In this document: positions 36,542 through 45,465 of the stretch, piece after piece | Position numbering within the stretch: position 1 is the stretch's first letter | How the letters are laid out: every line of letters begins with the position of its first letter | Assembly (NCBI GenBank): GCA_963835215.1 | Contig: CAWIES010000002.1 | Span: forward strand, 806,001 to 870,000 | Length of the DNA: 64,000 nt | Direction of reading: 5' to 3' | DNA from: Roseiarcus sp963835215 | GTDB lineage: Bacteria; Pseudomonadota; Alphaproteobacteria; Rhizobiales; Beijerinckiaceae | Program-made: the position numbers and the translations under genes | The notes under the pieces: model-generated | Databases searched by the model: none | Seen by the model: only the letters and a program-made list of their open reading frames with translations | What the model was told of the DNA's origin: nothing

Positions 36542-37165
36542 ATGCCTCCCCAATCGCTGTGGATCGGCGTTTCTCCGCTCCTCCTCGCTTCTAAAAGCGC
36601 CAGCCGCCGAGCCCTGCTCGTCGCCGCCGGTCTGCCATTCGACAGCGCGCCAGCTGAGATCGACGAGCGCACTGTCGAGGAGGGTCTGCTGCGGCTAGGC
36701 GAAACGGCGGCGGGTCTGGCGGCGGCGTTGGCGCGGGCCAAGGCGCTCGAGGTCAGTGCGCGCCGGCCCGAAGCGCTGACGCTCGGCGCCGACCAGACGC
36801 TCTTGCTCGCGGGCCGGCTGCTGCACAAGTCGGCGACGCTCGCCGAGGCCGCCGCCGCGCTCAGCGCGATGAACGGGCGCATGCACCGCCTGACTTCGGC
36901 CTTTGCGCTCGCACGCGCGGGGCGGATCGTCGCCGAGGACAGCGATTTTGCCGATCTCACCATGCGCGCCCTCGACGCGGGGCAAATCGAACGCTATTTG
37001 GCGGCGGCCGGCGCGAGCGTGCTGGCGAGCGTGGGCGCCTACCAGCTCGAAGGCCTCGGCGCGCACCTGTTCGACACGATCGCGGGCGAACACAGCACGA
37101 TTCTCGGATTGCCGATGTTGAAACTGCTCGCCGCCCTGCGCGGCCTCGGGTTGTTGGCGATATGA
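36542..37165 (+). CDS. maf: Maf family nucleotide pyrophosphatase
   Basis: 207 residues of the Maf fold: LLLASKSASRRALLVAAGLP at residues 13-32, LGADQTLLL with a catalytic aspartate, and GAYQLEGLGAHLFDTIAGEH. Maf proteins hydrolyse non-canonical or methylated nucleoside triphosphates. It starts a plus-strand operon, maf-aroE-coaE-dnaQ, with 4-8 nt overlaps, immediately right of the origin region. A DnaA-box-like nonamer falls in codons 6-8. Confidence 0.92.
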   Translation: MPPQSLWIGVSPLLLASKSASRRALLVAAGLPFDSAPAEIDERTVEEGLLRLGETAAGLAAALARAKALEVSARRPEALTLGADQTLLLAGRLLHKSATLAEAAAALSAMNGRMHRLTSAFALARAGRIVAEDSDFADLTMRALDAGQIERYLAAAGASVLASVGAYQLEGLGAHLFDTIAGEHSTILGLPMLKLLAALRGLGLLAI

Positions 37166-38016
37166 GCCTCGCTCCGCGCGCCGGCGTTTGCGGCTGGCCG
37201 GTCGCCCATTCGCGCTCGCCGCTCATTCATACCTATTGGCTGAAGCGCTACGGGCTCGCGGGCGTCTATGAGCATTTCGCCGTGCCCCGGCTCGCCTTCG
37301 CCGATTTTGTCGTCTCGATCGGCCGCAATGGGCTTGTCGGCTGCAACGTCACCATGCCGCACAAAGAAGCCGCCTACGACGCTTGCGAGCGGCTTTCCGA
37401 TGCGGCGCGCGCCACCGGCGCGGTCAACACGCTGTGGCGCGAGGGCACGGCGCTGTGCGGCGACAACAGCGATATTGAAGGGTTTCTCGGCAGTCTCGAC
37501 GCTGAGGCGCCGGGTTGGCGCGAACGCGCCGCACAGGCGGTCGTACTGGGCGCCGGCGGCGCGGCGCGGGCGATTGTCTATGGGTTGAAGTCGCGCGGCC
37601 TCGAGCGGATCGTCATCGTCAATCGCGGTAGCGAGCGCGCCGAGGCGCTGGTCGAACGCTTCGGGCCGACCACCCGCGCCGCGGGCTGGGACACATTGCC
37701 GCGTGAGCTTGAGCTTGCGGGCCTGCTGGTCAATACGACGACGCTCGGCATGACCGGTCAGCCATCGCTCGACATCGATCTTGCGCCGCTGAAAACGGGA
37801 GCGGTCGTCGCCGACATCGTCTATACGCCGCTGGCGACCAAGCTGGTCGAGGCGGCGCGCCAGCGCGGCCTCGTCGCGGTCGGCGGCCTCGGCATGTTGC
37901 TGCGCCAGGCGGCGCCGGGCTTTGCCCGCTGGTTTGGCAAGGCGCCCGAGGTGACGAGGGAGCTGCGCAAGCTGGTTGAGGACGATCTCAGCGCGAACGG
38001 GAGCGAGTGCGAATGA
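37162..38016 (+). CDS. aroE: shikimate dehydrogenase (NADP+)
   Basis: 284 residues: shikimate-binding AGVCGWPVAHSRSPLIH at the N-terminus, catalytic lysine in NVTMPHKEAAYD, GDNSDIEGF, and the NADP-binding loop GAGGAARAIVYGL followed by VNRGSERAEAL. It reduces 3-dehydroshikimate in aromatic amino acid synthesis. It overlaps maf and coaE by 4 nt each, so translation is coupled. Confidence 0.96.
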   Translation: MSLAPRAGVCGWPVAHSRSPLIHTYWLKRYGLAGVYEHFAVPRLAFADFVVSIGRNGLVGCNVTMPHKEAAYDACERLSDAARATGAVNTLWREGTALCGDNSDIEGFLGSLDAEAPGWRERAAQAVVLGAGGAARAIVYGLKSRGLERIVIVNRGSERAEALVERFGPTTRAAGWDTLPRELELAGLLVNTTTLGMTGQPSLDIDLAPLKTGAVVADIVYTPLATKLVEAARQRGLVAVGGLGMLLRQAAPGFARWFGKAPEVTRELRKLVEDDLSANGSECE

Positions 38017-38621
38017 TCGTCGCGGGGCTGACCGGCTCGATCGCCATGGGCAAGTCGACGGTCGGCAAAATGTTCGCCGCGCTCGGCGCACCGGTGTTCG
38101 ACGCGGACGCCGCGGTGCGCGAATTCTACCAAACGCCGCAAGCGAGCGCGGTCGAGGCGGCCTTTCCCGGCGTCACGGTCGGTGGCGCCGTCGATCGCGA
38201 CCGGCTCGCCGCCGCGACGCTCAGCGATCCCGCTGCGCTCCGCCGGCTGGAAGAGATCGTCCATCCCGAGGTGGCGCGCCGGCGTCAGGCCTTCCTTGCC
38301 GCCGCCGCGGCCGCCGGGCGGCGTCTCGTTGTCGTCGATGTGCCGCTGTTGTTCGAGACCGAGGGCGAGAGCAGCGTCGATCTCGTTGTTGTGGTCAGCG
38401 CGGGGGCGGAGGCCCAGCGCGCCCGCGCCCTCTTGCGCCCGGGCATGAGCGAGGCCAAGCTCGCCGCGATTCTTGCCCGCCAGACGCCGGACGCCGAAAA
38501 GCGGCGGCGCGCTCACTTTGTCATCGACACCAGCGGCGAACTCGCCGCGACGCGCGCGCAGGTCGCGGGCCTGATGCGCGCGCTGGCCGCCGACCCAGGG
38601 CAAAGAGCAAGCGATGCGTGA
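38013..38621 (+). CDS. coaE: dephospho-CoA kinase
   Basis: 202 residues from the ATG at 38013, which overlaps the aroE stop as ATGA; a GTG two codons earlier is the only alternative. P-loop GLTGSIAMGKST, then VFDADAAVREFY, HPEVARRR, DVPLLFETEGE and RQTPDAEKRRRAHFVIDTSG follow the family pattern. It catalyses the last step of coenzyme A synthesis. dnaQ overlaps its 3' end by 8 nt. Confidence 0.95.
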   Translation: MIVAGLTGSIAMGKSTVGKMFAALGAPVFDADAAVREFYQTPQASAVEAAFPGVTVGGAVDRDRLAAATLSDPAALRRLEEIVHPEVARRRQAFLAAAAAAGRRLVVVDVPLLFETEGESSVDLVVVVSAGAEAQRARALLRPGMSEAKLAAILARQTPDAEKRRRAHFVIDTSGELAATRAQVAGLMRALAADPGQRASDA

Positions 38622-39312
38622 AATTGTGCTCGACACCGAAACCACCGGGCTCGATCCCGCCCAGGGTCATCGTCTGGTCGAGATCGGCGCCGTCGAAATC
38701 GTCAACCAGATTGCGACCGGCGCAACGTTTCACGTGCTGATCAATCCTGAGCGCGACGTGCCCGACGAGGCGTTTCGCATTCACGGCCATTCGACCGCGG
38801 CGCTCGCCGACAAGCCGACCTTCGCGGCGATCGTCGATGATTTCCTCGCCTTCATCGGCGAAGACCGACTGGTGATCCACAACGCCGAATTCGACCTGCG
38901 TTTTCTCAACGCAGAGCTTGCGGCGCGTGGGCGCGCCGCGATCGCGCCCGAGCGCGTCATCGACACGCTGATGCTGGCGCGGCGCAAGCATCCGGGCGTT
39001 CCCAACAATCTCGACGCTCTGTGCGATCGCTACCACATCGACCGCTCGAAGCGGGTGCGGCACGGCGCGCTGCTCGACTCCGAGATCCTGGTCGAGGTCT
39101 ATGGCGAACTGACGGGGGGAAGGCAGCGCTCGCTCCTCTTCGCCGCGGCCGAGTCCGGCGCCGTCGATGGCGCGGCGCCCGGAGCGGGGCGCGCGCGGCC
39201 CGAGGCTTTGCCTGCGCGCGTGAGCGACGCGGAACTCAGCGCGCACGGAACGTTGGTTGCGGAACTCGGCAAGAGCGCGCTGTGGCGTCGCTACGAGAAA
39301 GACGCCGGCTAG
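38614..39312 (+). CDS. dnaQ: DNA polymerase III subunit epsilon (proofreading exonuclease)
   Basis: 232 residues. Exo I motif VLDTETTGLDP (residues 4-14), Exo II HNAEFDLRFLN and Exo III-epsilon RHGALLDSEILVEVY with the catalytic His and Asp are all intact. The C-terminal tail, which binds the polymerase subunit, is Ala/Gly-rich. It proofreads replication errors. It is the last gene of the maf operon and faces secB tail to tail across 14 nt. Confidence 0.95.
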   Translation: MREIVLDTETTGLDPAQGHRLVEIGAVEIVNQIATGATFHVLINPERDVPDEAFRIHGHSTAALADKPTFAAIVDDFLAFIGEDRLVIHNAEFDLRFLNAELAARGRAAIAPERVIDTLMLARRKHPGVPNNLDALCDRYHIDRSKRVRHGALLDSEILVEVYGELTGGRQRSLLFAAAESGAVDGAAPGAGRARPEALPARVSDAELSAHGTLVAELGKSALWRRYEKDAG

Positions 39313-39326
39313 GCGACAGGCGCCGA

Positions 39327-39794
39327 CTAGGCCTGCCCTGGCGCGCTGGTCGAGGCCAGTCGCTGCACATAGAGGCGATGGAAGTCGATCGGGTCGACGT
39401 AGAGCGGCGGATAGCCGCCGTTGCGCACCGCGTCGGCGATGACTTGGCGCGCAAAGGGGAACATCAGGCGCGGACCCTCGATCATCACCAGCGACTGGAC
39501 CTGCTCGGCGGGAACATTCTCGACGCGGAACACGCCGGCGTATTTCAGCTCGAACTTGAAGATGACGGCGTCGCCCTCGCCGGCCCCGCCTTCGAGGTTC
39601 AGCACGACCTCATAGTCGGTTGCGGCGAGTTGCTTGCCGCCGACGTTGACCTGAAGATTGATGTTGGAGTTTTGCGGGCCGAAGCTGCGCGGCGCGTTGG
39701 GATTCTCGAACGAGAGATCCTTGACGTACTGCGCGACCACCGAGAACCGCGGCGCCTTGGCGTCCGCTCCGTTTATCGGGTTCTCATCGGCCAT
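39327..39794 (-). CDS. secB: protein-export chaperone SecB
   Basis: 155 residues from ATG 39794; the open frame begins one TTG earlier. Family signatures are YVKDLSFENPNAPRSF, INLQVNVGGKQL, FELKYAGVFRVENVP and ARQVIADAVRNGGYPPLYVD. SecB holds preproteins unfolded and hands them to SecA. The upstream region carries the duplicated sequence GAGGAGACTT, which provides the ribosome binding site. It closes the conserved origin-proximal gene block. Confidence 0.96.
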   Translation of the reverse strand: MADENPINGADAKAPRFSVVAQYVKDLSFENPNAPRSFGPQNSNINLQVNVGGKQLAATDYEVVLNLEGGAGEGDAVIFKFELKYAGVFRVENVPAEQVQSLVMIEGPRLMFPFARQVIADAVRNGGYPPLYVDPIDFHRLYVQRLASTSAPGQA

Positions 39795-39910
39795 CGCCAA
39801 GTCTCCTCATCGGCAAGTCTCCTCGCCGCTCGATTTCGTTTCGGCGCGTCGCCTAACACGCGCGGCGAGCGTGAACAAGCTGGCAAGGAGAGGGAGCGCT
39901 CTTGCGGGCG

Positions 39911-41122
39911 CTAAAGCCGCGGCCAGGAAAAGTCGTCGGCGCGGCCGCTGCGCGGATCGGCGGGCTCGCCCAGGCGCAGCACCCTGGCGACAACTTCCGT
40001 CTGGCCTGGCGGCGCGTCGCCACGCGTCGCCAAAACGCCGCCGGGCGAAGTCGGCCGGCCCGTCAGCGACAGGATCGGCCCGGCGAGCGGCTTCGGCGGC
40101 GCGAGGCGGGCGGGCGCGCCCGGTTCGTCGGGTGCGCCCGCCTCGCGGCGAATCTGAGTATTGATGTCGCCGGCGGCCTGTTCGATGTCGGGCGGCAGGT
40201 CGGAGGACGCGTTCAGCGGTCGGTCTTTGTCGAACACCTTGCGGATTTCGCCCTCGAGGAAGTTCGCCACCTTGCGACCGCCCGCTTTGGTGAAATGAAT
40301 GCCATCGGGCCCGCGCAGCTTGACGTTCTGCCCGTCGACATTGGGGCCGAAGGCGTCGAATTGCCCGCTCTGATTGGCGAAGGCGTCCCAGATGTCGATG
40401 TATTTGACGCCCGCCTTCTCGACCTCTTCGCGGTCGATTTCGTTGAGCTTGACGATCTGATCGTTGAATTTCTCGACCCTCATCGGCGGCATGCCGACCC
40501 AGGCGACCGGGATATGGGCGGTCACGAACGGCGCCAGGACGCCTTGGATGCGAGCGGCGTAGGCCGCCTTCCAGCGGTCGCTCAGCGGATCGAGATTGTC
40601 GGCGCCGTCGCGGATCGCCTGCAAATCGTTGATGCCGAACATCATCACGACGAAGTCGATATGGTCCTTGCCGGTCGCGAGGTCGCTCGCCCCCTTCTGC
40701 CAATCGTAATAGTCGGCGCGCACCAGACCCGAGGCGTCGTGTGTCTTGTCTTGGACGGCGATCTCCGGCTTGTCGGCGAAGGCCTCGCTTAAGCCCCCGG
40801 CGGTGAACGAAGCGAGACTGTCGCCGATGACGACGATGAAGAAGGTCGGCGCCACCGCCGCGCCGCCCGGCGTGCCCGGCTCTCTGGTCGCGGTCGCCGG
40901 CACGAAGTCGCGCACTTTCTTCTTCGGCTTCGGGGCGTTTGGATCGACGGCGGGGGCGCGGGGCTGGGGGCCGCCGAACAATTGCTGGAAGAAACCGCCG
41001 ATCCCGCCCTGCCCATTCTCCTGGGCCGGCGCCGGCGGTCCGCCGAGCGCGACGCCGAGCCCCGCCACGGCGGCAAGGCGCGCGGCGCGGGCGAGGAATC
41101 TGGAATTGACGGCGAAGGTCAT
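39911..41122 (-). CDS. periplasmic SGNH hydrolase family protein (DUF459-like)
   Basis: 403 residues with a signal peptide (RAARLAAVAGLGVALGGPPAPA). After a Gly/Pro-rich linker comes the SGNH core: IGDSLA (block I, catalytic Ser), FGINDLQ (block III Asn), and DGIHFTKAGGRK (block V Asp-x-x-His). The C-terminal 100 residues are Pro/Ala-rich and probably disordered. It is likely to act as an esterase or deacetylase on cell-envelope polysaccharide; the substrate is not known. It is followed by secB on the same strand. Confidence 0.85.
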   Translation of the reverse strand: MTFAVNSRFLARAARLAAVAGLGVALGGPPAPAQENGQGGIGGFFQQLFGGPQPRAPAVDPNAPKPKKKVRDFVPATATREPGTPGGAAVAPTFFIVVIGDSLASFTAGGLSEAFADKPEIAVQDKTHDASGLVRADYYDWQKGASDLATGKDHIDFVVMMFGINDLQAIRDGADNLDPLSDRWKAAYAARIQGVLAPFVTAHIPVAWVGMPPMRVEKFNDQIVKLNEIDREEVEKAGVKYIDIWDAFANQSGQFDAFGPNVDGQNVKLRGPDGIHFTKAGGRKVANFLEGEIRKVFDKDRPLNASSDLPPDIEQAAGDINTQIRREAGAPDEPGAPARLAPPKPLAGPILSLTGRPTSPGGVLATRGDAPPGQTEVVARVLRLGEPADPRSGRADDFSWPRL

Positions 41123-41200
41123 GGCGGCTCGATCGGCTCTAGTGGGCGATTTTGCCGGAAAACCGGCCTGCGAAGCAAGTCGGTTTCGCTCAAAGCCGGT

Positions 41201-42532
41201 TCAGCCGCGGGTCCGCAGCTTGCGCAGCAGCGCCAGGGTCGGATAGCCGTCGGGCGGGGCGCCGATCGATTCCTGATAGGCGCGCAGCGCGCCCGCCAGC
41301 CGTTCGCCCGATTTGCCGTCGATGTCGCCGACTTCGTAACCGCGCCGATGCAACTCGCGCTGCATGTCGCGCACGTCCTTTTCAGCGAGCGGCTTGTCGT
41401 GCGTCGGCCAATGCGCGCTCACGCCGTCGCTTCCCATCACCGCGCCGCCGAGTAGCGCCACGCCGAGCGCATAGGCGGTTGAATCATTGTAGGCCCTGAT
41501 CGCCTTGAAATTGCGGGTGACGAGGAAAATCGGCCCGCTTAGCCCAGCGGGGATCAGCAGTTGCGCCTCGCCCTTCTCGGGCAAGGCCGTTCCGTCGGCG
41601 CGGGTGACGCCGCGCGCAGCGAAGGCGGCGAACGGCGCGTAGCCTTCCTGATCGGCGAGGGTGAGCTTGAAATCGGACGGCAAGCGCGCCTCGAGACCCC
41701 AGGGCGCGCCGGCGATCCAGCCGTGCTTGGCGAGATAATTGGCGGTCGAGCCGATCGCGTCGGGGGCGCTGCCCCAGATGTCGCGGCGGCCGTGGTCCTC
41801 GAAATCGACCGCATAATCGAGGAAGCTCGACGGCATGAACTGGGTCTGGCCCATCGCGCCCGCCCATGAGCCTTTCATGTCGCGGGCGCCGATGTCGCCC
41901 TCCTGAAGAATCCGCAGCGCCGAGAGCAGCTCGTCGCGGAAATAATCGCCGCGAAAATGGACGTAGGCGAGGCTCGCCAGTGAGCGGATCACGCCGTCGG
42001 AGCCGGAGAACGAGCCAAACGCGCTCTCCATCCCCCACACGCCCATCAGGATCGAGCGGTCGACGCCGTACGTCTGCTCGGCTTTGGCGAGCCAGAGATG
42101 TTGGTCCTGCGCCTTGGCGGCGCCGATTTTGACGCGCTCGGGCGAGACTGCGTTCGAAAGATAGACCCAGATCGGCTCGGCGAATTCGGCCTGGTTCTGG
42201 GTATGGGCGACGACGCTCGGGTCGAACGTGACGCCGGCGAAGGCGGAATCGAATGTCGTGCGCGAAATCCCGCGCGCCTCGGCGAGCGGCCACAGCGTGG
42301 CGACAAAGGCTCGGAAAGCCGCCTCCTGCTTGCGCGCCGCTTCGGCCTGCCGAGCCGCAAGCAGGGCCGCCGCTTTGGCTTGCAGCTTCGTCGGTTTGGC
42401 GAGCGCTGCGCCTGGCAGCAACGCCGGCGGCGCGGCGAGCGCCAGCGCCGCGAGCAGCGCCGTTAGGCGCAAAGCCCAGGAGAGTCGTCTGCGCCGGAAC
42501 GCCGGCGGCAATTGGTCTGAGGGAACTGACAT
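41201..42532 (-). CDS. lytic murein transglycosylase (MltB-type, SLT_2) with peptidoglycan-binding domain
   Basis: 443 residues: signal peptide (LRLTALLAALALAAPPALLPGAALA), then the SLT_2 domain with the catalytic glutamate in WGMESAFGSFSG and GAMGQTQFMPSSFLDYAVDF. A C-terminal peptidoglycan-binding domain type 1 has MQRELHRRGYEVGDIDGKSG followed by RLAGALRAYQESIG. It cleaves glycan strands to 1,6-anhydro products. It is co-directional with the SGNH protein 78 nt downstream, so both may remodel the envelope. Confidence 0.92.
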   Translation of the reverse strand: MSVPSDQLPPAFRRRRLSWALRLTALLAALALAAPPALLPGAALAKPTKLQAKAAALLAARQAEAARKQEAAFRAFVATLWPLAEARGISRTTFDSAFAGVTFDPSVVAHTQNQAEFAEPIWVYLSNAVSPERVKIGAAKAQDQHLWLAKAEQTYGVDRSILMGVWGMESAFGSFSGSDGVIRSLASLAYVHFRGDYFRDELLSALRILQEGDIGARDMKGSWAGAMGQTQFMPSSFLDYAVDFEDHGRRDIWGSAPDAIGSTANYLAKHGWIAGAPWGLEARLPSDFKLTLADQEGYAPFAAFAARGVTRADGTALPEKGEAQLLIPAGLSGPIFLVTRNFKAIRAYNDSTAYALGVALLGGAVMGSDGVSAHWPTHDKPLAEKDVRDMQRELHRRGYEVGDIDGKSGERLAGALRAYQESIGAPPDGYPTLALLRKLRTRG

Positions 42533-42651
42533 CGCGGACCCTGAGGCTGTTCGCGAAGAAGCCTAGCGTCAAGCCGGTTACGAAAAACAAACCATAGGGG
42601 AAGGGATGGGATTTACGTGCGGCTGTCGAGAATTGAAGGCCGCCTTGCGTA

Positions 42652-42669
42652 TATATCGAATTGGATATA
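42652..42669. promoter_or_regulatory. inverted repeat, possible operator of the toxin-antitoxin pair
   Basis: TATATC-GAATTG-GATATA is a perfect palindrome with 6-bp arms, AT-rich in a GC-rich region. It lies 10 nt before the GTG start of the toxin gene and overlaps likely promoter sequence. Antitoxins of this class commonly autorepress through such sites. Confidence 0.5.
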
Positions 42670-42679
42670 AGAGGAGAGC

Positions 42680-42997
42680 GTGAAACCAGTGCGCTTCGTC
42701 GGAGATTTGCTGAAACGTCTGCGGGCGTTTCCAGAATTTGTGAAGCGGCGAGCGGGGTACCAGCTGGAAACAATTCAGATGGGCGGGCAGCCGGATGACT
42801 TTAAGCCCATGCCGGTAATTGGGGCGGGCGTGGAGGAACTGCGCATTCGCGATGAAAGCGGCGCCTACCGCGTGATCTTCACCGCCAGACGCGCGGAGGC
42901 GGTCTACGTGCTCCATGCCTTCGAAAAGAAAGCCCAGGCGACACCCAAGCGCGATATCGATCTTGCGAGAAAGCGTTTTGTGGAGCTGAGCAGTTAG
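42680..42997 (+). CDS. RelE/HigB-type toxin (phage Gp49-like)
   Basis: 105 residues from a GTG start with GAGGAG upstream. Segments MKPVRFVGDLLKRLRAFPEF, GAGVEELRIRDESGAYRVIF and AVYVLHAFEKKAQATPKRDI match the Gp49/HigB branch of the RelE superfamily: a basic protein predicted to cleave mRNA on ribosomes. The XRE-type gene downstream is the presumed antitoxin. Codon use is slightly less GC-biased than that of the neighbours, consistent with transfer. Confidence 0.85.
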   Translation: MKPVRFVGDLLKRLRAFPEFVKRRAGYQLETIQMGGQPDDFKPMPVIGAGVEELRIRDESGAYRVIFTARRAEAVYVLHAFEKKAQATPKRDIDLARKRFVELSS

Positions 42998-43091
42998 TTA
43001 GCGGACGACGCTGCGCGCCGATAACGAAAGAAGCCGAAGCAAACGCCGGTGGGCGCCATCGGGCTCGCTGAGCCAAAGGAAGACGGGAACT

Positions 43092-43370
43092 ATGAAAGTC
43101 GAAACTTATGGCAGCGTCTGGGACGCCCTTGCGGACACTCCGCAGGAAGCCGCTAATTTGCGCGCACGCGCCGACGTGATGAGGCAGGTCGCGGCGATCA
43201 TCGCGGCGAGTGGTTGGAAGCAGGCGGAAGCCGCCAAGCGCTGCGGCGTTAGCCAGCCCCGCATCAACGATCTGCTGCGCGGCCGCATCGACCGCTTCTC
43301 GCTCGATGCGCTGGTAAACATCGCCACGGCGCTCGGACGGCGCGTGCGGGTTGCGGTCGAGGCGGCGTGA
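43092..43370 (+). CDS. XRE-family antitoxin (HigA-like)
   Basis: 92 residues with a helix-turn-helix (KQAEAAKRCGVSQPRINDLL, about residues 43-62) preceded by MRQVAAIIAASGW and followed by FSLDALVNIATALGRRVRVA. This is the small XRE antitoxin that pairs with Gp49/HigB toxins, in the toxin-first order. The 94-nt gap between toxin and antitoxin is larger than usual, leaving room for a separate ribosome site or promoter. Confidence 0.88.
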   Translation: MKVETYGSVWDALADTPQEAANLRARADVMRQVAAIIAASGWKQAEAAKRCGVSQPRINDLLRGRIDRFSLDALVNIATALGRRVRVAVEAA

Positions 43371-43377
43371 GCGCGCC

Positions 43378-44181
43378 TCACCCCTCGCCCTTGATGTCAT
43401 CGGGGCGCGGCATCGAGATGATGTTGTAGCCGGCATCGACGAAATGGGTTTCGCCGGTCACGCCGCCCGAGAGGTCGGACAGCAGATAGAGCGCCGCCCC
43501 GCCGACGTCCTCGATCGTCACCGTGCGGCGCAACGGCGCATGGTGGCGCTGGAAATTGAACATGAAGCGCGCGTCGGCGATTCCAGCCCCGGCCAGCGTG
43601 CGAATCGGCCCGGCGGAAATGGCGTTGACGCGGATGCCGGCGGGGCCGAAGTCGGCGGCGAGATAGCGAACGCTCGCTTCCAGCGCCGCCTTGGCGACGC
43701 CCATGACATTGTAGTTGGGCATCACCCGTGTCGAGCCGCCGAAGGTCAGGGTCAGCATCGACCCGCCGCTCGCCATCATCGCCGCCGCTCGCTTGGCGAC
43801 TTCGGTGAACGAGAAGGCGGAAATGACCATCGTGCGCACGAAATTCTCGCGCGTCGTGTCGGCGTAGCGGCCCTTGAGTTCGTTGCGGTCGGAAAAGCCG
43901 ATGCAGTGAACGACGAAATCGATCCCGCCCCACGCCTGCTGCAGGCCGGCGAAGGCGGCGTCGAGCGAGTCGATGTCCTCAACGTCGCACGGCAGCGACA
44001 TTTGCGAGCCGACGCTCTCGGCGAGCGGGCGCACCCGCTTGCCGAGCGCCTCGCCCTGATAGGTGAAAGCGAGCTCGGCCCCTTGCGCCGCCAGCGCCTT
44101 GGCGATGCCCCAGGCGATCGAGTGATCGTTGGCGACGCCCATCACGAGGCCGCGCTTGCCGCTCATCAGGCCAGGCTTCAT
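43378..44181 (-). CDS. fabI: enoyl-[acyl-carrier-protein] reductase (NADH)
   Basis: 267 residues starting at ATG 44181 (MKPGLMSGKRGLVMGVANDH); the open frame extends into fabB as a shadow. The FabI motif is a tyrosine followed six residues later by lysine in YNVMGVAKAALEAS, with MTLTFGGSTR-type context and LAADFGPAGIRVNAISAGPI. It performs the last reduction of fatty acid elongation. It lies 20 nt after fabB on the same strand, the usual fabA-fabB-fabI order in alphaproteobacteria. Confidence 0.96.
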   Translation of the reverse strand: MKPGLMSGKRGLVMGVANDHSIAWGIAKALAAQGAELAFTYQGEALGKRVRPLAESVGSQMSLPCDVEDIDSLDAAFAGLQQAWGGIDFVVHCIGFSDRNELKGRYADTTRENFVRTMVISAFSFTEVAKRAAAMMASGGSMLTLTFGGSTRVMPNYNVMGVAKAALEASVRYLAADFGPAGIRVNAISAGPIRTLAGAGIADARFMFNFQRHHAPLRRTVTIEDVGGAALYLLSDLSGGVTGETHFVDAGYNIISMPRPDDIKGEG

Positions 44182-44201
44182 CCCGCTCACTTCTTTTTTG
44201 G

Positions 44202-45427
44202 CTAGGCGTCGACGTGTTTGAACACCAGCGTCGCGTTGGCGCCGCCGAAACCGAAAGAATTGGATAGCGCCGCCGCGATCTGCACGTTGTCGCGCCGCTT
44301 GCGCACGATCGGCATGTCGGCGAACTCGGGGTCGATCTCGTCGATGTGCGCGCTCTCGCAGATGAAACTGTTTTTCATCATCAGCAGCGAATAGATCGCT
44401 TCGTGGACGCCGGTCGCGCCCTGCGAATGGCCGGTGAGCGACTTGGTGGCGGCGATCGGCGGGCATTTGTCGCCCGAGCCGAACACGGCGCGCATCGCCT
44501 CGATCTCCCTCTGGTCGCCGACCGGAGTCGAGGTCGCGTGCGGGTTGATGTAGTCGATCGGAATCTTCACGCTCGATAGCGCCTGGCGCATGCAGCGCGC
44601 GGCGCCTTCGCCGGAGGGGGCCACCATGTCGACGCCGTCCGAAGTCGCGCCATAGCCGACGATCTCGCCGTGAATGCGGGCGCCGCGCGCCTTGGCGCGC
44701 TCGTAATCCTCGAGCACCAGAACGCCGGCGCCAGCCGAAATGACGAAGCCGTCGCGGTTCTTGTCGTAGGCGCGCGAGGCGCGCGCCGGCGTCGCGTTAT
44801 AGGCCGACGACATCGCGCCCATCGCGTCGAACAGCACCGACAGCGTCCAGTCGAGATCCTCGCAGCCGCCCGCGAACATCACGTCCTGCTTGCCCATGCG
44901 GATCTGTTCGCTCGCAGCGCCGATGCAATGATTGGAAGTCGCGCAAGCCGAGGAGATCGAATAGGCGAGACCCTTGATCTTGAACCAGGTCGACAGCGTC
45001 GCCGAAGCGGTCGAGCACATCGACTTGGGCACCGCATAGGGGCCGACGCGCTTGGGGCCTTTGGTGCGCGCAATATCGGCGGCTTCAACGATCGCGCGGG
45101 TCGAGGGGCCGCCCGAGCCCATGATCAGGCCGGTGCGCTCGTTCGACACTTCGTCGGGCGCGAGCCCAGCGTCGAGAATCGCCTGATCCATCGCGACATG
45201 GTTCCAGGCGGTGCCCCCGCCGTGAAAGCGCATCGCGCGGCGGTCGAGCATCTCTTCGGGCTTGACCGTCGGCGCGCCCTGAACCTGGCTGCGAAAGCCC
45301 ATCTCGGCGTATTTTTCGGCGCGGGTGATGCCCGACTTCGCCGTCGCGCAGGCTCGCCAGCACCTCTTCGAGCGTTGGCGCCGATCGAGGAGACGATCCC
45401 CATGCCGGTGACGACGACGCGCCTCAT
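44202..45427 (-). CDS. fabB: 3-oxoacyl-[acyl-carrier-protein] synthase I, two frameshifts near the start
   Basis: The N-terminus MRRVVVTGMGIVSSIGAN starts at 45427. One extra base near 45378 and one near 45339 must be removed to give LEEVLASLRDG, KSGITRAEKYAEMGF and then the long frame. This yields 407 residues, normal for FabB. The catalytic Cys lies in SSACATSNHCIGAA, and the two histidines in INPHATSTPVGD and GHSQGATGVHEA. It elongates unsaturated acyl chains made by FabA. The gene pair ends 38 nt after fabA. Confidence 0.93.
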
Positions 45428-45465
45428 AGCCTCAACTCCACCATCGCCGCTGACCGCCCGCGACT

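Larger units (their letters stand above)
36030..36566. other. oriC: probable chromosomal replication origin (oriC) region
   Basis: This 512-nt non-coding gap, plus the first bases of maf, is the longest in the window and more A+T-rich than its surroundings at its left end. It contains DnaA-box-like nonamers, a perfect CtrA palindrome (36262-36276), a cluster of three GANTC sites inside nested inverted repeats (36124-36160), and the AT-rich run around AATTAACGAATTGTTAACC. It sits between rho-hemJ and maf-aroE-coaE-dnaQ-secB, the position of oriC in alphaproteobacteria such as Caulobacter and rhizobia. Function is inferred; no unwinding element was proven. Confidence 0.7.

Noticed and set aside
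38720..38740. Partial parS-like sequence ACGTTTCACGTGCTGA within dnaQ
   Set aside because: Only the left half matches; the right arm GAAAC is missing, so it is not a palindromic ParB site.
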